Source of the DNA: Saprospiraceae bacterium UBA7328
GTDB taxonomy: Bacteria; Bacteroidota; Bacteroidia; Chitinophagales; Saprospiraceae
DNA length: 64,000 nucleotides
Direction: 5' to 3'
Assembly: GCA_002471345.1 (NCBI GenBank)
Contig: DKPS01000114.1
Span: 32,475 to 96,474, forward strand
This document shows, piece after piece, positions 27,401 through 36,559 of the stretch (its first letter is position 1; each line of letters opens with the position of its first letter). The notes below the pieces were generated by a model. It had not been told where the DNA came from, ran no database searches, and saw nothing but the letters and a program-made list of their open reading frames with translations. Both the position numbers and the translations under genes were made by a program.

Positions 27401-27663
27401 ATAGAATTAAAAGAAGACTAGATATGGATCAAAAACCTACACCTTTTTGGCGATTGGGTGGATTAAATTATGAACAAAAATATTCAACCTCCGCTCCTAC
27501 AAAAACACATTTAGATAGTTATGCAATTGCAAAAGAGGAATTTGGTCCAATTCAGATATTTGTCAAAGAAATCTATAAAGTGGATGTCGTTGAAATAGAA
27601 CAGATGTTAGAAGCTGTAGGGGCTCCATATACGCCTGGAAGAGTAGTGAAGCAAAAAAACTAA
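24403..27663 (+). CDS. VPS10/sortilin-like BNR beta-propeller protein
   Basis: 1086 residues. After a signal peptide (ILLTLILSICFLISLNGQ) come many BNR/Asp-box style repeats (KSEDGGASWSNMG, KTTDGGKTWKDV, KSTDGGETWSKI, KSTNRGASWKKQ, KSRDKGRSWINIG), building the large propeller seen in sortilin/VPS10-like and glycosidase-like proteins of Bacteroidota. Residues about 150-330 include the expected FTYVSSGPGSGLHKS segment. The C-terminal quarter has an Ig-like domain and a helical region likely to be a coiled coil (SAEMQSTRRMLSEINDKVKF). No T9SS tail. Such proteins are often called glycosyl hydrolases, but no enzymatic activity can be claimed here. It is followed 22 bp later by a lipoprotein gene. 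Confidence 0.88.
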   Translation: MKKAILLTLILSICFLISLNGQKEKSTSTDVDISGLEWRNIGPAITSGRISDFAVNPDNPFEYYVAVASGGVWKTINNGVTYTPLFDSQNSYSIGCITMDPSNSNVIWVGTGENNGQRSVAYGDGVYKSEDGGASWSNMGLMDSEHIGNIVVHPDNSDVVYVAALGPLWSKGGDRGLYKTTDGGKTWKDVLKVDVHTGVNEVIMDPRDPNILYASTYQRRRHVFTYVSSGPGSGLHKSTDGGETWSKIQKGLPSTELGRIGLSMSPADPEIIYAIVEAANGKGGFFKSTNRGASWKKQSGHSTSGNYYQEIIADPVDPHTVYSMDTWMQVTHDGGKTFKNVGEDTKHVDNHCIWINPQNNSHLLVGCDGGIYETFDKGKHWDFKQNLPITQFYKVAVDNDKPFYNIYGGTQDNFSMGGPSRVITDHGITNQDWYMTHGGDGFESQVDPFNPDIVYAQSQYGVLVRYDRKSGEELGIQPKPRKDEDLYRWNWDAPLAVSPHKKGRLYFAANKLFRSDDYGHSWDVLGEDLTRQLDRNKLKVYDRVVSIDAVAKNGSTSQYGTIVALSESPLDENTIAIGTDDGLIQITEDGGQSWRKANDISGAPRQSYINSVYCSQHDPNVIYAIVNHHKFGDFKPYVFKSRDKGRSWINIGSDLPQRGSAYTIEEDHVDSDLIFCGTEFGAFTSMNGGKDWQKLGSGLPTIAVRDIAIHRGEEDIILATFGRGFYILDDYTSLRNVELNQTATIYPIREALMWEKSTPLGLPGKAFQGDRYYSADNLGPEAIITYFYNDEFKSLKDKRQKKEKELVKKGSNTPYPSYDELKAEVEEKAPQLVFTIKNEDGVVVKKIIKKSSKGLKRIHWNMRYTLKDPVNLRKPSFYNPFAGQRQGSLVSPGLYTIEMSVMKNGTSEKLVDPVSFSVKTLNNTVLPASDREAKVSFQRDVAALSAEMQSTRRMLSEINDKVKFIKEAIKLAETPMDEMSEAVVRLETKLRDANVMMNGDRIKRRLDMDQKPTPFWRLGGLNYEQKYSTSAPTKTHLDSYAIAKEEFGPIQIFVKEIYKVDVVEIEQMLEAVGAPYTPGRVVKQKN

Positions 27664-27685
27664 TTGTAAATAACAAAATTCAAGA

Positions 27686-28420
27686 ATGAAACTTCTCTTA
27701 ATAATTTCTTTTTCTATAACCTCATTACTTATCATTTCCTGTGAGCCTAAAGAAGACATTTCTCAATCAGAAATCAACCCTGCTGCAGATGGGTTTAATG
27801 AAAATGCCTCTGATACAAAAGCTATAGCCATAGCTGATGAAGTAATGGAAGCTATGGGGGGCAGAGAAGCTTGGGATAATACCAATGAGTTAAAATGGAC
27901 ATTCTTTGGGAACCGACAACATGAATGGAATAAAGCAGAGAAGAAGGCAAAAATAATATCACCTAATGACGGTATCTCCATAGAATTGAATTTAGAAGAC
28001 AAAAGTGGAAGTGCTAGTAGAGGAGATGTAAAATTTACCGAAAGTGATAGCCTAGACTTTTTTTTAAAAAGAGGTAATGGTTGGTGGATTAATGATAGCT
28101 ACTGGCTCGTTATGCCTTTTAAGCTGAAAGACTCTGGTGTTACCTTAAAATACATTGGAAAAGACACTTCTCAAATAGGTCGAAATTCTGATGTTATTGA
28201 ATTAACTTTTGCTGATGTCGGAGTGACTCCAGATAATAAGTATTTAGTATATGTTGATGATAGTTCGAGATTAGTGACCCAGTGGGATTATTACACCAAT
28301 TATCAAGATAGCTTACCTCGATTTCAATCACCTTGGAATAACTATAAGAAATATGGTGACATACTACTTGCTGGTGGATCTATTAGAGGCATGACTTTGA
28401 CTGATATCAGTGTAAATTGA
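27686..28420 (+). CDS. DUF6503-like lipoprotein, third copy
   Basis: 244 residues with a lipoprotein signal (hydrophobic run ending LLIISC, acylated Cys about residue 19). The mature protein has ADEVMEAMGGREAWDNTNELKW and MPFKLKDSGVTLKYIG, the two motifs shared with the hydrogenase-island proteins at 3106-3924 and 4610-5605. Unlike the latter it has no Cys cluster. The gap of 22 bp from the VPS10-like gene suggests co-transcription. It shows the family is not specific to hydrogenases. Function unknown. Confidence 0.8.
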   Translation: MKLLLIISFSITSLLIISCEPKEDISQSEINPAADGFNENASDTKAIAIADEVMEAMGGREAWDNTNELKWTFFGNRQHEWNKAEKKAKIISPNDGISIELNLEDKSGSASRGDVKFTESDSLDFFLKRGNGWWINDSYWLVMPFKLKDSGVTLKYIGKDTSQIGRNSDVIELTFADVGVTPDNKYLVYVDDSSRLVTQWDYYTNYQDSLPRFQSPWNNYKKYGDILLAGGSIRGMTLTDISVN

Positions 28421-28471
28421 ATGGGAACAATTTGAACTGATTTCATGTTTACATTTCAATAAAGCAATACA

Positions 28472-28831
28472 GTGTATAATCCACTTACACCAGAAGAAGA
28501 AAGAGTAATTATCAATAAAGGAACTGAAAGGCCATTTACAGGTGAATTTGATACACACAAGGAACTAGGAACATACACCTGCAGACAGTGTGATTCAGAT
28601 CTATATACCTCAGAAGACAAATTTTCTAGTGGTTGTGGTTGGCCTAGCTTTGATGATGAAGTAGAAGGTGCTGTAACTAGAGTCCCTGATGCTGATGGAA
28701 GGAGAATTGAGATCATTTGCACTAATTGCAAAGGGCATTTAGGTCATGTTTTTTCAGGAGAACGGCTTACAGAAAAGAACACAAGACACTGTGTGAATTC
28801 CATTTCTTTAAAATTTGTGCCACAAGAATAA
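28472..28831 (+). CDS. msrB: Peptide-methionine (R)-S-oxide reductase MsrB
   Basis: 119-residue MsrB, reducing methionine-R-sulfoxide in damaged proteins. Two zinc-binding pairs (CRQCD and CTNCKG), the [11 protein letters not shown] loop, [10 protein letters not shown] and the catalytic Cys in [11 protein letters not shown] are all present. Only a GTG at 28472 can start the frame, since a TAA lies four codons upstream, and the protein length is normal from there. It converges on the PorP/SprF gene with 5 bp between stops. Confidence 0.95.
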   Translation: MYNPLTPEEERVIINKGTERPFTGEFDTHKELGTYTCRQCDSDLYTSEDKFSSGCGWPSFDDEVEGAVTRVPDADGRRIEIICTNCKGHLGHVFSGERLTEKNTRHCVNSISLKFVPQE

Positions 28832-28836
28832 AATCA

Positions 28837-29880
28837 TTACAACTGGTGAAAATTCCTCACAAACGAGGACTTCGGATTGTAGTTTTTTCTGGTGTAGGAA
28901 AAGGAAAATTCAAAAGCTCCTCTACCGCCATTGAATGCTGATAGCTTAGAAATTGTTGCATCGTAAGATAGATCGAAACGATATTCGTTTTTCTCAATAA
29001 AAATCTGAAGTGACAAAGACTCAAACCCTAACCCCTCAAAATTTTGTACCATACTTGGGGCTATTGAAACACCAAAATTGATATCATAGTCATCCGCTGC
29101 AGCAAAAGCAAAACCTAGTTTCCCACTGGCATAGTGAAAAACTCCTTGCCTGGAGTAATAAGGGGAAAATATGAAATAGAGATTTTCTTTCATCAGCACG
29201 TTCAGCGAAATATTTGCCGATATTTTTCTGTCATTTCTAATGTCAAGATTTGGTACAAATGAGATATCTGGTTTTGTGAGGTGATGTATCGCGAGGCTCG
29301 CCACCATTGAGAATTTAGGCAGATAATATTCATATGCTAATCCAAGATTTAGATCAGGAAAGGTTTTTTTAGCTAACAATACTGATACATTCTCACCTGA
29401 TTCTATGCTAAAATCCGGATTGCCTTGTTCAAAGCTGTATTGATTTCCAAACCATAGACCTTCCCAATTGGCCTTGTTTTGCCCTAGTCCTCCAGAGAAC
29501 CCAATAGATAAAAATTGGGCTTCGTTGTATCTATCAGTTAGAAGCTTTTTATAGTTGGCGGCCAGAATGATATGATTTTGTGTGAAGGACTTGCCAGGAG
29601 CTAAATCTTTAATAAATCTAAGGTTAGCAGAAAATTCATTACTGCCATCCCATTCTAGTTTTTTGTTGAGGTTAACGGCATATGATTGAAAGGGGAACCC
29701 AGAACCAAGACTTGACCATTGCCTTCTGTACATTATTGAAACCTGTTCGCTTCCTTTATATGCAGAGGCAAGAGCTGGATTATTATACTCCTTCATGGCG
29801 TACCTACTGGAAAAGTGTGTGTCTTGAGAATTTCCGAAGAATGGCAAAATCAAGAGTAAAAGGACTATTTTATTCATCAT
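28837..29880 (-). CDS. PorP/SprF family T9SS outer-membrane protein
   Basis: 347 residues with a signal peptide (IVLLLLILPFFGNSQ). The start HFSSRYAMKEYNNPALASAYKG and MYRRQWSSLGSGFPFQSYAV are typical of PorP/SprF, a 14-strand-like outer-membrane barrel needed for secretion or surface attachment of partner proteins by the type IX system. It directly follows, with a 4-bp overlap, the giant SprB-repeat protein at 29877. A PorP/SprF gene next to a type B T9SS substrate is a common arrangement, and the two are probably a dedicated pair. Confidence 0.93.
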   Translation of the reverse strand: MMNKIVLLLLILPFFGNSQDTHFSSRYAMKEYNNPALASAYKGSEQVSIMYRRQWSSLGSGFPFQSYAVNLNKKLEWDGSNEFSANLRFIKDLAPGKSFTQNHIILAANYKKLLTDRYNEAQFLSIGFSGGLGQNKANWEGLWFGNQYSFEQGNPDFSIESGENVSVLLAKKTFPDLNLGLAYEYYLPKFSMVASLAIHHLTKPDISFVPNLDIRNDRKISANISLNVLMKENLYFIFSPYYSRQGVFHYASGKLGFAFAAADDYDINFGVSIAPSMVQNFEGLGFESLSLQIFIEKNEYRFDLSYDATISKLSAFNGGRGAFEFSFSYTRKNYNPKSSFVRNFHQL

Positions 29881-32800
29881 CTTATCAGTTGTACACTTCC
29901 TTTGAATGATTGTCTTGCTCCATCATCATACTCCACATGCATAGTCCATATGTATATTCCTGCTGGCATTATCTTTCCTCTGAATGTACCATCCCACCCT
30001 TTGGACGTGGTGTTTGGTCTGAAATTGTATTCATTGTAAATATTAGTCCCATTTCGGAGGTAGATGTTGAATTCTTTTATCAATCCAAATTCTGGTCCGA
30101 ATACATTTAGAATTTCATTCTTAGTATCCCCATTTGGACTAAATCCAGTAGGAACATGCATTTCATAATCTTTGATTACAAAGACCCTCACCTCATCTGC
30201 TGCAGTACATAATCTGTCGTCTTCGACTTGAATTCTCAATAGGAAATCTTCAGATACATTATTCACATAAAGGTTGGAGCAGTCGGTACATGATAATTCT
30301 TGTTCAGAAGAAATGATCCATTCGTACATAAGTTCGCCTTGACCATTAGTTACCTGTGGAATGATCTCCAAGTCTGTTCCTGTTTCTATGGTTGTATCTC
30401 TTCTTAAGGATACTTCTAGTGGATTTGGTTCTGATATTGTGATGGTGTCACCTTCTACAGTACATCCATTTTCATCTTTGATATAGGTCCGATAAGTATC
30501 AGCTTTGAGGCCTCTATATTGCCCCGCCCTCTGGAAATTATTTCCATCAAGTGAGTAAAAGTATCCTCCACTGCCTCCTTGACCATTAATCGTGATACTG
30601 CCATCTCTATCTTCATGACATGTGATATTTGTAGAGTTTACTTCTAACTTGAGAGGATCAGGTGGTTCGTTGACTATCACACTCCCTGTAAGAACACATC
30701 CAGTTCTTGTAGATATCTCATAATTATAACTTCCTGATTTCAGTTCTGTGATTCGCCTTCCTTCATATTCATTGCCTTGATCATCAGTCCACAGCATGGT
30801 AGCATTAGGCTCATTTTGATACCTCATGAAAATTGATCCAGTTTTATCTCCTATGCAGTCAATGTGCTCTACTTCAGGGTAAAGTGAAGGTTCTGATGCT
30901 TCGATTATTTCGATCACATCAGAAGTGCTACATCCTATAGCATCTATTACTTTCACAAAATAAGTGCCTGACCTAAGTTCAGTTACAAGTCCATTGGATT
31001 GAGTCAGGACAGTTTCTCCATTGAGTTCTATCGTATAAGGACCTAATACCCCAGTTAAATCTATTTGAAGTGAACCATCTGTACTCTGGAAACATGTAAT
31101 ATGATGAGCTTCTACTGATATACTCATGGCAGGTGGCTCTTCCATGACAAAACAGTCATTAATCACGCAGCCATTTTCATCTGTTATAGTTACACAGTAT
31201 CTTCCTTTTTCTAGATTATTTATGGATTGAAAAGCTCTGCCATTGTCCCATTCATAAGTGAAATTTCCATTAGAGCCTTGAACTTGGGCAGTGAGTGTTC
31301 CGTTTTCTCCTTTATGACATGTTATTGGCTGTTCTTCGAAAATTATGCTTCTTTCGGAAGGTTCAGTAATGGTAATAGAATTCTCTGATCGGCATCCACC
31401 TGAGTCCGTGATGGTCACTCCATATTCACCTGCTTCCAAATTTCCTATAGCACTACTTTTTTCTCCATTTGACCAATAAATGTCATAAGGAGAAGTACCA
31501 CCAAGTATATTCAATCTAGCTATACCTGCCGACATGCCAAAACAGTCATTGTCTTCTTTTTCAATTGTAGTTGCAAAGTTTTCAGGTTCTGTTATTTCTA
31601 TTTCGGCCAATGCATAACATCTATTCACATCAAGAACCGAAACGGAATAAATTCCCGCACTTAAGTTTTTTCTTTCTGGTAGAACAGTTGCAAAACCATC
31701 TGCCCATCTGTACTCGTATGGTCCATCTCCACCTGAAGCTGATAGCTGAACAGATCCAGTAGGATCTCCAAAACATGATACATTAGTTTGTGTATATACC
31801 ACTGAAGGAATATTACCTTCTTCGACTTCTACCTCATTGGTCTGAGTACAACCATTGGCATCTGTGACAGTTACAGCATAAATTCCTTGTTCTATTTTTG
31901 TTAATGATGACGTAATTGCTCCATTATTCCATTGATATTGAAATGGTTCTTGACCTCCAGATACTAAAGTAATTGCAGTTCCTCTAATATCTGCATCACA
32001 AGACACCTTGCTACCTTCCATTCCCAATTGGATAGGCTCTACACCTTCAATGTTAATCGTGGTGCGGAATGTACAACCATATATATCAGTTGCAAAAACC
32101 CTGTAAGCCCCAATTGCAAGCCCTGTGAATATTCCGTCATCACTGGTCTGTGCATCTAATTGGTAACGATAAGGGCCATCATTGCTTGTAACTGTTACAT
32201 CTATTTGTCCATTATTCAAACATCCTGAAGATGTTGAGACAGTGTTTTCTATAATGATTTCTGTATCGGCACATGGAGGAGTAGTGCAGAGATATTGTTC
32301 AGAAGGTCCAAGACAACCATTCTTTACTGCTCTCACTTCGAATGAATAATTAGCGCTTAAACCTAGATTGTCTGCTAAAAATTCCGTGCCTTCTGTGATG
32401 ACTTCCCATTGTCCAGTGCCTATTTTGACTTCATACTCATCTACATCAGAATCACTCCATTCTAAGAAAATCTGATTCCTTCTTGGATTAGAACAACTTA
32501 CTGTAGGTGCTTCTGGAAGAGGTGTAAAATCTACTGTGGAAGAACGGGTGAATGTACATCCATAATTCTGAGTAATCGTTTCTGTAATTTCTGAGTTTTC
32601 ATCCACAATAGTAGGTGATCCGAATACATTATTACCATTTATTATGTAAGATCTAACTTCACTATACTGAGGGTTAAATTTTAATGACCACTGAAACAGT
32701 GTTCCTTGCAGATCTTCATTTTGATCGTCTTTTATAACAAGACTCCACTTACCGTTTACTGGGGAGTAAAACCCACCAAAGAAATCTTCAAAATTTTGTT

Positions 32801-34487
32801 CTGGGCTAAAATTACCAGTGTATGCTGGATTAGAAGATAAAAAAGGTCCTTCTTCTTGGTTTCCACCATTAATAAGAGCAGCAGAATTTAATGTGAAACA
32901 TGTATTAATTAGGTGGTCTAGTTCCTCTTCATTACCGCCATCTTCGCCATTATTAGTACTGAGTTCTAATACTTGACCACCAGGAGAAACTAAATATATT
33001 TCCATATCAGAAAGCATCTGATGCTCTAACTGATCGATGCAGACCTGAACAAAAGAAGCTTCGTTTAAAAATTGAATATCTAAATCACTGACTACTATAG
33101 TACTTCTGCAATCTCCTCGAATGGGGTCTCCAATTGGGAATTCACCACTTTTTTCGAATATCTTCAACTGGTTAAAATCACCATCTTCTTCCAGCTGTAT
33201 CCTTTCGCCTTCACAAAGCATTGTATCAATAGGTACCGCGAAATCAGGGGTTTTATAGTCCAAAATTCCTATCCTAACTGTATCTCTAAAACAGTCACCA
33301 TTTCTAAATACGAAATAAATCATTTCATCACCCTCTGATAATCCATCATCCAATGGTGTGATAATAAGCTCAGTATCTTCTTGTCCTTCTTGAATTACAA
33401 GTTCATTCCTATTAAGAGTATAATCTACTCCTCTCACTGCACTATTTGGACCTTCTACTATTTCAAAATTGATGTCTAATGCATCTGAAGAATTGTCTAA
33501 TCGTTGTACTTTAATTTTTGTAGGGTCGCATCCTTCCATCATAGTATAATCCACTCCAGGAGCATCTACAAATACAGTATGAACAGCGGATGAAAAACTT
33601 TTTGCTTCTAGAAATACTACCGAATCATATGCATCATCAAACCCATCACCAATTGCTAGTTTTAAGGTGTAGAGTTCACATGGCATTACATTGACTTGTG
33701 CTCTGAATACATCTAAAAAACCGTCGAGAGTGAATGTCCTACTTAGATCATTATTATTAAAGTAAGTGCTAAAAGCTAGACTTTCTCCCAGTTCCGTACA
33801 GGTACCATTACCATTTTCTAATCCTATTTCACCGTTGTTTACACTGTTAATAGTCACAGGGAAATCCGTGAAAGTGTTGCCAGTTGGATCCGATGGATCT
33901 GGAATTAAAGCAATATTCTCTGAGACGTAATTTCCTCCATTAGGATCTGGTCCATCAATAAAGAATGCAAATACATCATTAAATTGAGAACAGACAAATT
34001 CAGGATATTCTTCAGATCCAAATACAAAATTGAAACCTATTAAATCATCGACTGGTCTAAATTGGAGCTCTATTATGGCTACATCAAACAAGTCGCTTCC
34101 AGCTATTGCTGCTAACTCATCACTTTTAACCGTTCTACTACTTGTAGAAGATCCAGTAGCTTTATCATTATTAGACATAGCTAATGTTTCTACTCCTCCT
34201 GTTGAGATTACAATACCTCTATTTAATCCAATATCATTATTCCCATTCCTAAATACACCAATGGCATTATTGGTACCAAAGAAATCCACGGATTCCACTT
34301 TTACCCCTTGACCGATAAATACATTTCTGACTAAGCTTTCAGGATTGAGCTCTAAGTCATTTGCTTGATCAACGTTAATTTGAGAAAAAGAAGTAGGAAT
34401 TGAAAAGAAAATACTGCACATGATGAGTGAACATCTACAGCAATATCGGGTTAGAATAGTTTTTATTTCTTGGGTGTTTAGTCTCAA
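29877..34487 (-). CDS. Giant T9SS type B adhesin-like protein with SprB repeats
   Basis: The frame is open to 34739 (1620 codons), but its first 84 codons run antisense through the SppA start and look non-coding. A TTG at 34487 gives a plausible signal peptide (CSLIMCSIFFSIPTSFSQ), about 1536 residues in all. Order: choice-of-anchor L domain (GVKVESVDFFGTNNAIGVF through FGSEEYPEFVCSQFNDVFAFFIDGP), Calx-beta-like segment, P-domain-like module (LSDMEIYLVSPGGQ), Fn3-like module, eight SprB-type repeats of about 80 residues (GxYxVxVxDxxGC), and a gliding-motility-type C-terminal domain (HVPTGFSPNGDTKNEILNVFG ending SFKGSVQLIR). It is predicted to be a surface adhesin or gliding-related protein secreted with the adjacent PorP/SprF. 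Confidence 0.9.
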   Translation of the reverse strand: MRLNTQEIKTILTRYCCRCSLIMCSIFFSIPTSFSQINVDQANDLELNPESLVRNVFIGQGVKVESVDFFGTNNAIGVFRNGNNDIGLNRGIVISTGGVETLAMSNNDKATGSSTSSRTVKSDELAAIAGSDLFDVAIIELQFRPVDDLIGFNFVFGSEEYPEFVCSQFNDVFAFFIDGPDPNGGNYVSENIALIPDPSDPTGNTFTDFPVTINSVNNGEIGLENGNGTCTELGESLAFSTYFNNNDLSRTFTLDGFLDVFRAQVNVMPCELYTLKLAIGDGFDDAYDSVVFLEAKSFSSAVHTVFVDAPGVDYTMMEGCDPTKIKVQRLDNSSDALDINFEIVEGPNSAVRGVDYTLNRNELVIQEGQEDTELIITPLDDGLSEGDEMIYFVFRNGDCFRDTVRIGILDYKTPDFAVPIDTMLCEGERIQLEEDGDFNQLKIFEKSGEFPIGDPIRGDCRSTIVVSDLDIQFLNEASFVQVCIDQLEHQMLSDMEIYLVSPGGQVLELSTNNGEDGGNEEELDHLINTCFTLNSAALINGGNQEEGPFLSSNPAYTGNFSPEQNFEDFFGGFYSPVNGKWSLVIKDDQNEDLQGTLFQWSLKFNPQYSEVRSYIINGNNVFGSPTIVDENSEITETITQNYGCTFTRSSTVDFTPLPEAPTVSCSNPRRNQIFLEWSDSDVDEYEVKIGTGQWEVITEGTEFLADNLGLSANYSFEVRAVKNGCLGPSEQYLCTTPPCADTEIIIENTVSTSSGCLNNGQIDVTVTSNDGPYRYQLDAQTSDDGIFTGLAIGAYRVFATDIYGCTFRTTINIEGVEPIQLGMEGSKVSCDADIRGTAITLVSGGQEPFQYQWNNGAITSSLTKIEQGIYAVTVTDANGCTQTNEVEVEEGNIPSVVYTQTNVSCFGDPTGSVQLSASGGDGPYEYRWADGFATVLPERKNLSAGIYSVSVLDVNRCYALAEIEITEPENFATTIEKEDNDCFGMSAGIARLNILGGTSPYDIYWSNGEKSSAIGNLEAGEYGVTITDSGGCRSENSITITEPSERSIIFEEQPITCHKGENGTLTAQVQGSNGNFTYEWDNGRAFQSINNLEKGRYCVTITDENGCVINDCFVMEEPPAMSISVEAHHITCFQSTDGSLQIDLTGVLGPYTIELNGETVLTQSNGLVTELRSGTYFVKVIDAIGCSTSDVIEIIEASEPSLYPEVEHIDCIGDKTGSIFMRYQNEPNATMLWTDDQGNEYEGRRITELKSGSYNYEISTRTGCVLTGSVIVNEPPDPLKLEVNSTNITCHEDRDGSITINGQGGSGGYFYSLDGNNFQRAGQYRGLKADTYRTYIKDENGCTVEGDTITISEPNPLEVSLRRDTTIETGTDLEIIPQVTNGQGELMYEWIISSEQELSCTDCSNLYVNNVSEDFLLRIQVEDDRLCTAADEVRVFVIKDYEMHVPTGFSPNGDTKNEILNVFGPEFGLIKEFNIYLRNGTNIYNEYNFRPNTTSKGWDGTFRGKIMPAGIYIWTMHVEYDDGARQSFKGSVQLIR

Positions 34488-34578
34488 GTGTTTTCTTCCT
34501 TTTGATTTTAGCAGTTTGGCTTTGTAGCTTTGGTATGAATTAGACACTTTTTGAGCCTTCTTTCCCCTATGACTTATT

Positions 34579-36354
34579 ATGTTTTTAAATAATATAATGA
34601 AGAATTTTTTCAAATATCTTACAGCTTCCTGCCTAGGCACGATATTGGCCTTCGGAGCTATTTTCTTTTTCTTTTTTCTGATGGCAGTATCTTCTGCTCC
34701 TTCTGAGACCGTTTCATCAGGTTCTACTTTGCATATCAAGCTCGATGAGATAATTACTGAACTTGGAGGTAATGTGGATCAATCCGGGTTGACTTTTGAG
34801 GTAATTGATAATATTGGTCTAAATGATATCAAATCAAGTATTAGAGCTGCGGCTACAGACAGAAAAATAAATGGTTTATTAATAGAAACTCAATTTCCTT
34901 CAATAGGGCAGTCTACAGCTTTGAGTATTTATGAGGCTATAAAGGACTTTAAAGAAAGTGGTAAGCCAATAATGGCATATGGAGAATATTTTTCCCAAAA
35001 TGGTTATCTCTTTGCTAGTCTTGCAGATAGTCTAGCTATAAACCCTACGGGTATGATGGACATTAGAGGATTTGGTATGCTTATTCCATATTTCGGCGAG
35101 TTAGTAAAAAAGATTGGAGCCAAAGTAGATGTCTATTATGCTGGTCAATACAAAAGTGCTATTGAACCCTATTATCGTACATCTTCATCCCCACAAAATG
35201 ACTACCAATCAAAAGAGTTTTTAAGAGATTTTCAGGATCAATGGATAAGCCATATCGTGGAAAATCGAAACATAACAGCTGAAGATCTAGAGCAAATTAT
35301 ATCAGATGGTACAATTGTGACAGCCAAGGTCGCTATGGAATATGGACTTGCAGATAAGCTCATGTACCGGAAGGACTTTGATAAAATGCTCAAAAATGCT
35401 GTCGATAGAAAAAAAGTGAAATATATTGACCTCTCCGATTATATAAGCCTCACAGGTAGCGTTCAATCATCTTCATCTGATAAAATTGCCGTCGTCCATA
35501 TGGAGGGTACTATTCTTAACGCTGGAGATCAAAAAGGTTTGATCTCAACAGAAGTGTATTCTAAAGTATTTGATAGGTTGATGAAAAAGGATGATGTAAA
35601 GGCGGTAGTGCTAAGAGTGAATTCTGGGGGAGGAGATGCACTTGTCTCCGACATTCTTTGGGATAGAGTCGAAGAACTGAAATCAGCAGGTAAATATGTT
35701 GTAGCATCATTTGGAGATTATGCCGCATCAGGAGGATACTACATTGCTTGTGGAGCAGATGAAATTGTCAGTATGCCTAATACATTGACTGGATCTATAG
35801 GGGTGTTTGCTATGATACCTGATCTTAGTGGGACATTCTCAGAAAACTTAGGAATCCATTTTGATTCTATCGGTACGGGGGCTAATACTTTTATGTATTC
35901 CACAATGGTGCCTAGAAATGATGCACAGAACAGAAAGTTGCAAGCTAATACAGAAATGACATACCAACTATTTCTAGACAGAGTAGCAGCTGGTCGTAAT
36001 AGAACCAAAGAGGAAATCCATCAAGTCGCCCAAGGAAGAGTATGGTCAGGCGATGATGCGGTTGAAGCAGGATTGGTGGATACTATCGGGGATTTGGACC
36101 TTGCCTTAAATTTGGCAGCAAAAGGAGCAGGTTATGACGATGATTTTAAGGTTTTGACCTATCCAGTGATCGAAACTACCTTCTATGAAGAGTTGCTGAA
36201 AAGTATAGGTGAGATGGAAAATGTGAAAGCAGTATTAGGATTAAAGAAACCAAAAATCTTAAATCAAAAGATTTTGGACATGGTTGAGTTGATTTCTGAA
36301 AAGCAATTGGCCACACCACAATGCAGACTTCCATTTGTCCTGGAAGTCCACTAG
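34579..36354 (+). CDS. sppA: Signal peptide peptidase SppA, 67 kDa type
   Basis: 591 residues with one N-terminal transmembrane helix (LGTILAFGAIFFFFFLMAV). ATG 34579 or ATG 34597 (MKNFFKYLTA) may be the start. There are two tandem SppA/S49 domains. The catalytic dyad of the family is present: Lys about 192 in GQYKSAIEP and Ser about 384 in AASGGYYIACGA. It degrades cleaved signal peptides in the membrane. It is divergent from the giant T9SS gene, with the promoters in the roughly 90-bp space between the likely starts. The downstream 200 bp to the YceI gene hold no gene. Confidence 0.94.
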   Translation: MFLNNIMKNFFKYLTASCLGTILAFGAIFFFFFLMAVSSAPSETVSSGSTLHIKLDEIITELGGNVDQSGLTFEVIDNIGLNDIKSSIRAAATDRKINGLLIETQFPSIGQSTALSIYEAIKDFKESGKPIMAYGEYFSQNGYLFASLADSLAINPTGMMDIRGFGMLIPYFGELVKKIGAKVDVYYAGQYKSAIEPYYRTSSSPQNDYQSKEFLRDFQDQWISHIVENRNITAEDLEQIISDGTIVTAKVAMEYGLADKLMYRKDFDKMLKNAVDRKKVKYIDLSDYISLTGSVQSSSSDKIAVVHMEGTILNAGDQKGLISTEVYSKVFDRLMKKDDVKAVVLRVNSGGGDALVSDILWDRVEELKSAGKYVVASFGDYAASGGYYIACGADEIVSMPNTLTGSIGVFAMIPDLSGTFSENLGIHFDSIGTGANTFMYSTMVPRNDAQNRKLQANTEMTYQLFLDRVAAGRNRTKEEIHQVAQGRVWSGDDAVEAGLVDTIGDLDLALNLAAKGAGYDDDFKVLTYPVIETTFYEELLKSIGEMENVKAVLGLKKPKILNQKILDMVELISEKQLATPQCRLPFVLEVH

Positions 36355-36559
36355 AAGTCGATTTAACAATACTTTATAATGTTTTTCAAAACTTCTACGT
36401 CTTGATTGAGCTTTAGAGTGAGTTCTTGTTTCCATGATCTTTGCATGATCATATTTGTTAATCTAGATGAATGCAACATGAAATTGGAAAGAAGATATTT
36501 GCAGGAAATTAATGCGAAGCAAAAATTAGAATTTTAAAACAAATTATTATTTATAACAT

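Noticed and set aside
34488..34739. First 84 codons of the giant T9SS frame
   Set aside because: They are antisense to the start of sppA and precede any signal peptide, and the composition is Lys-rich and unlike the rest.
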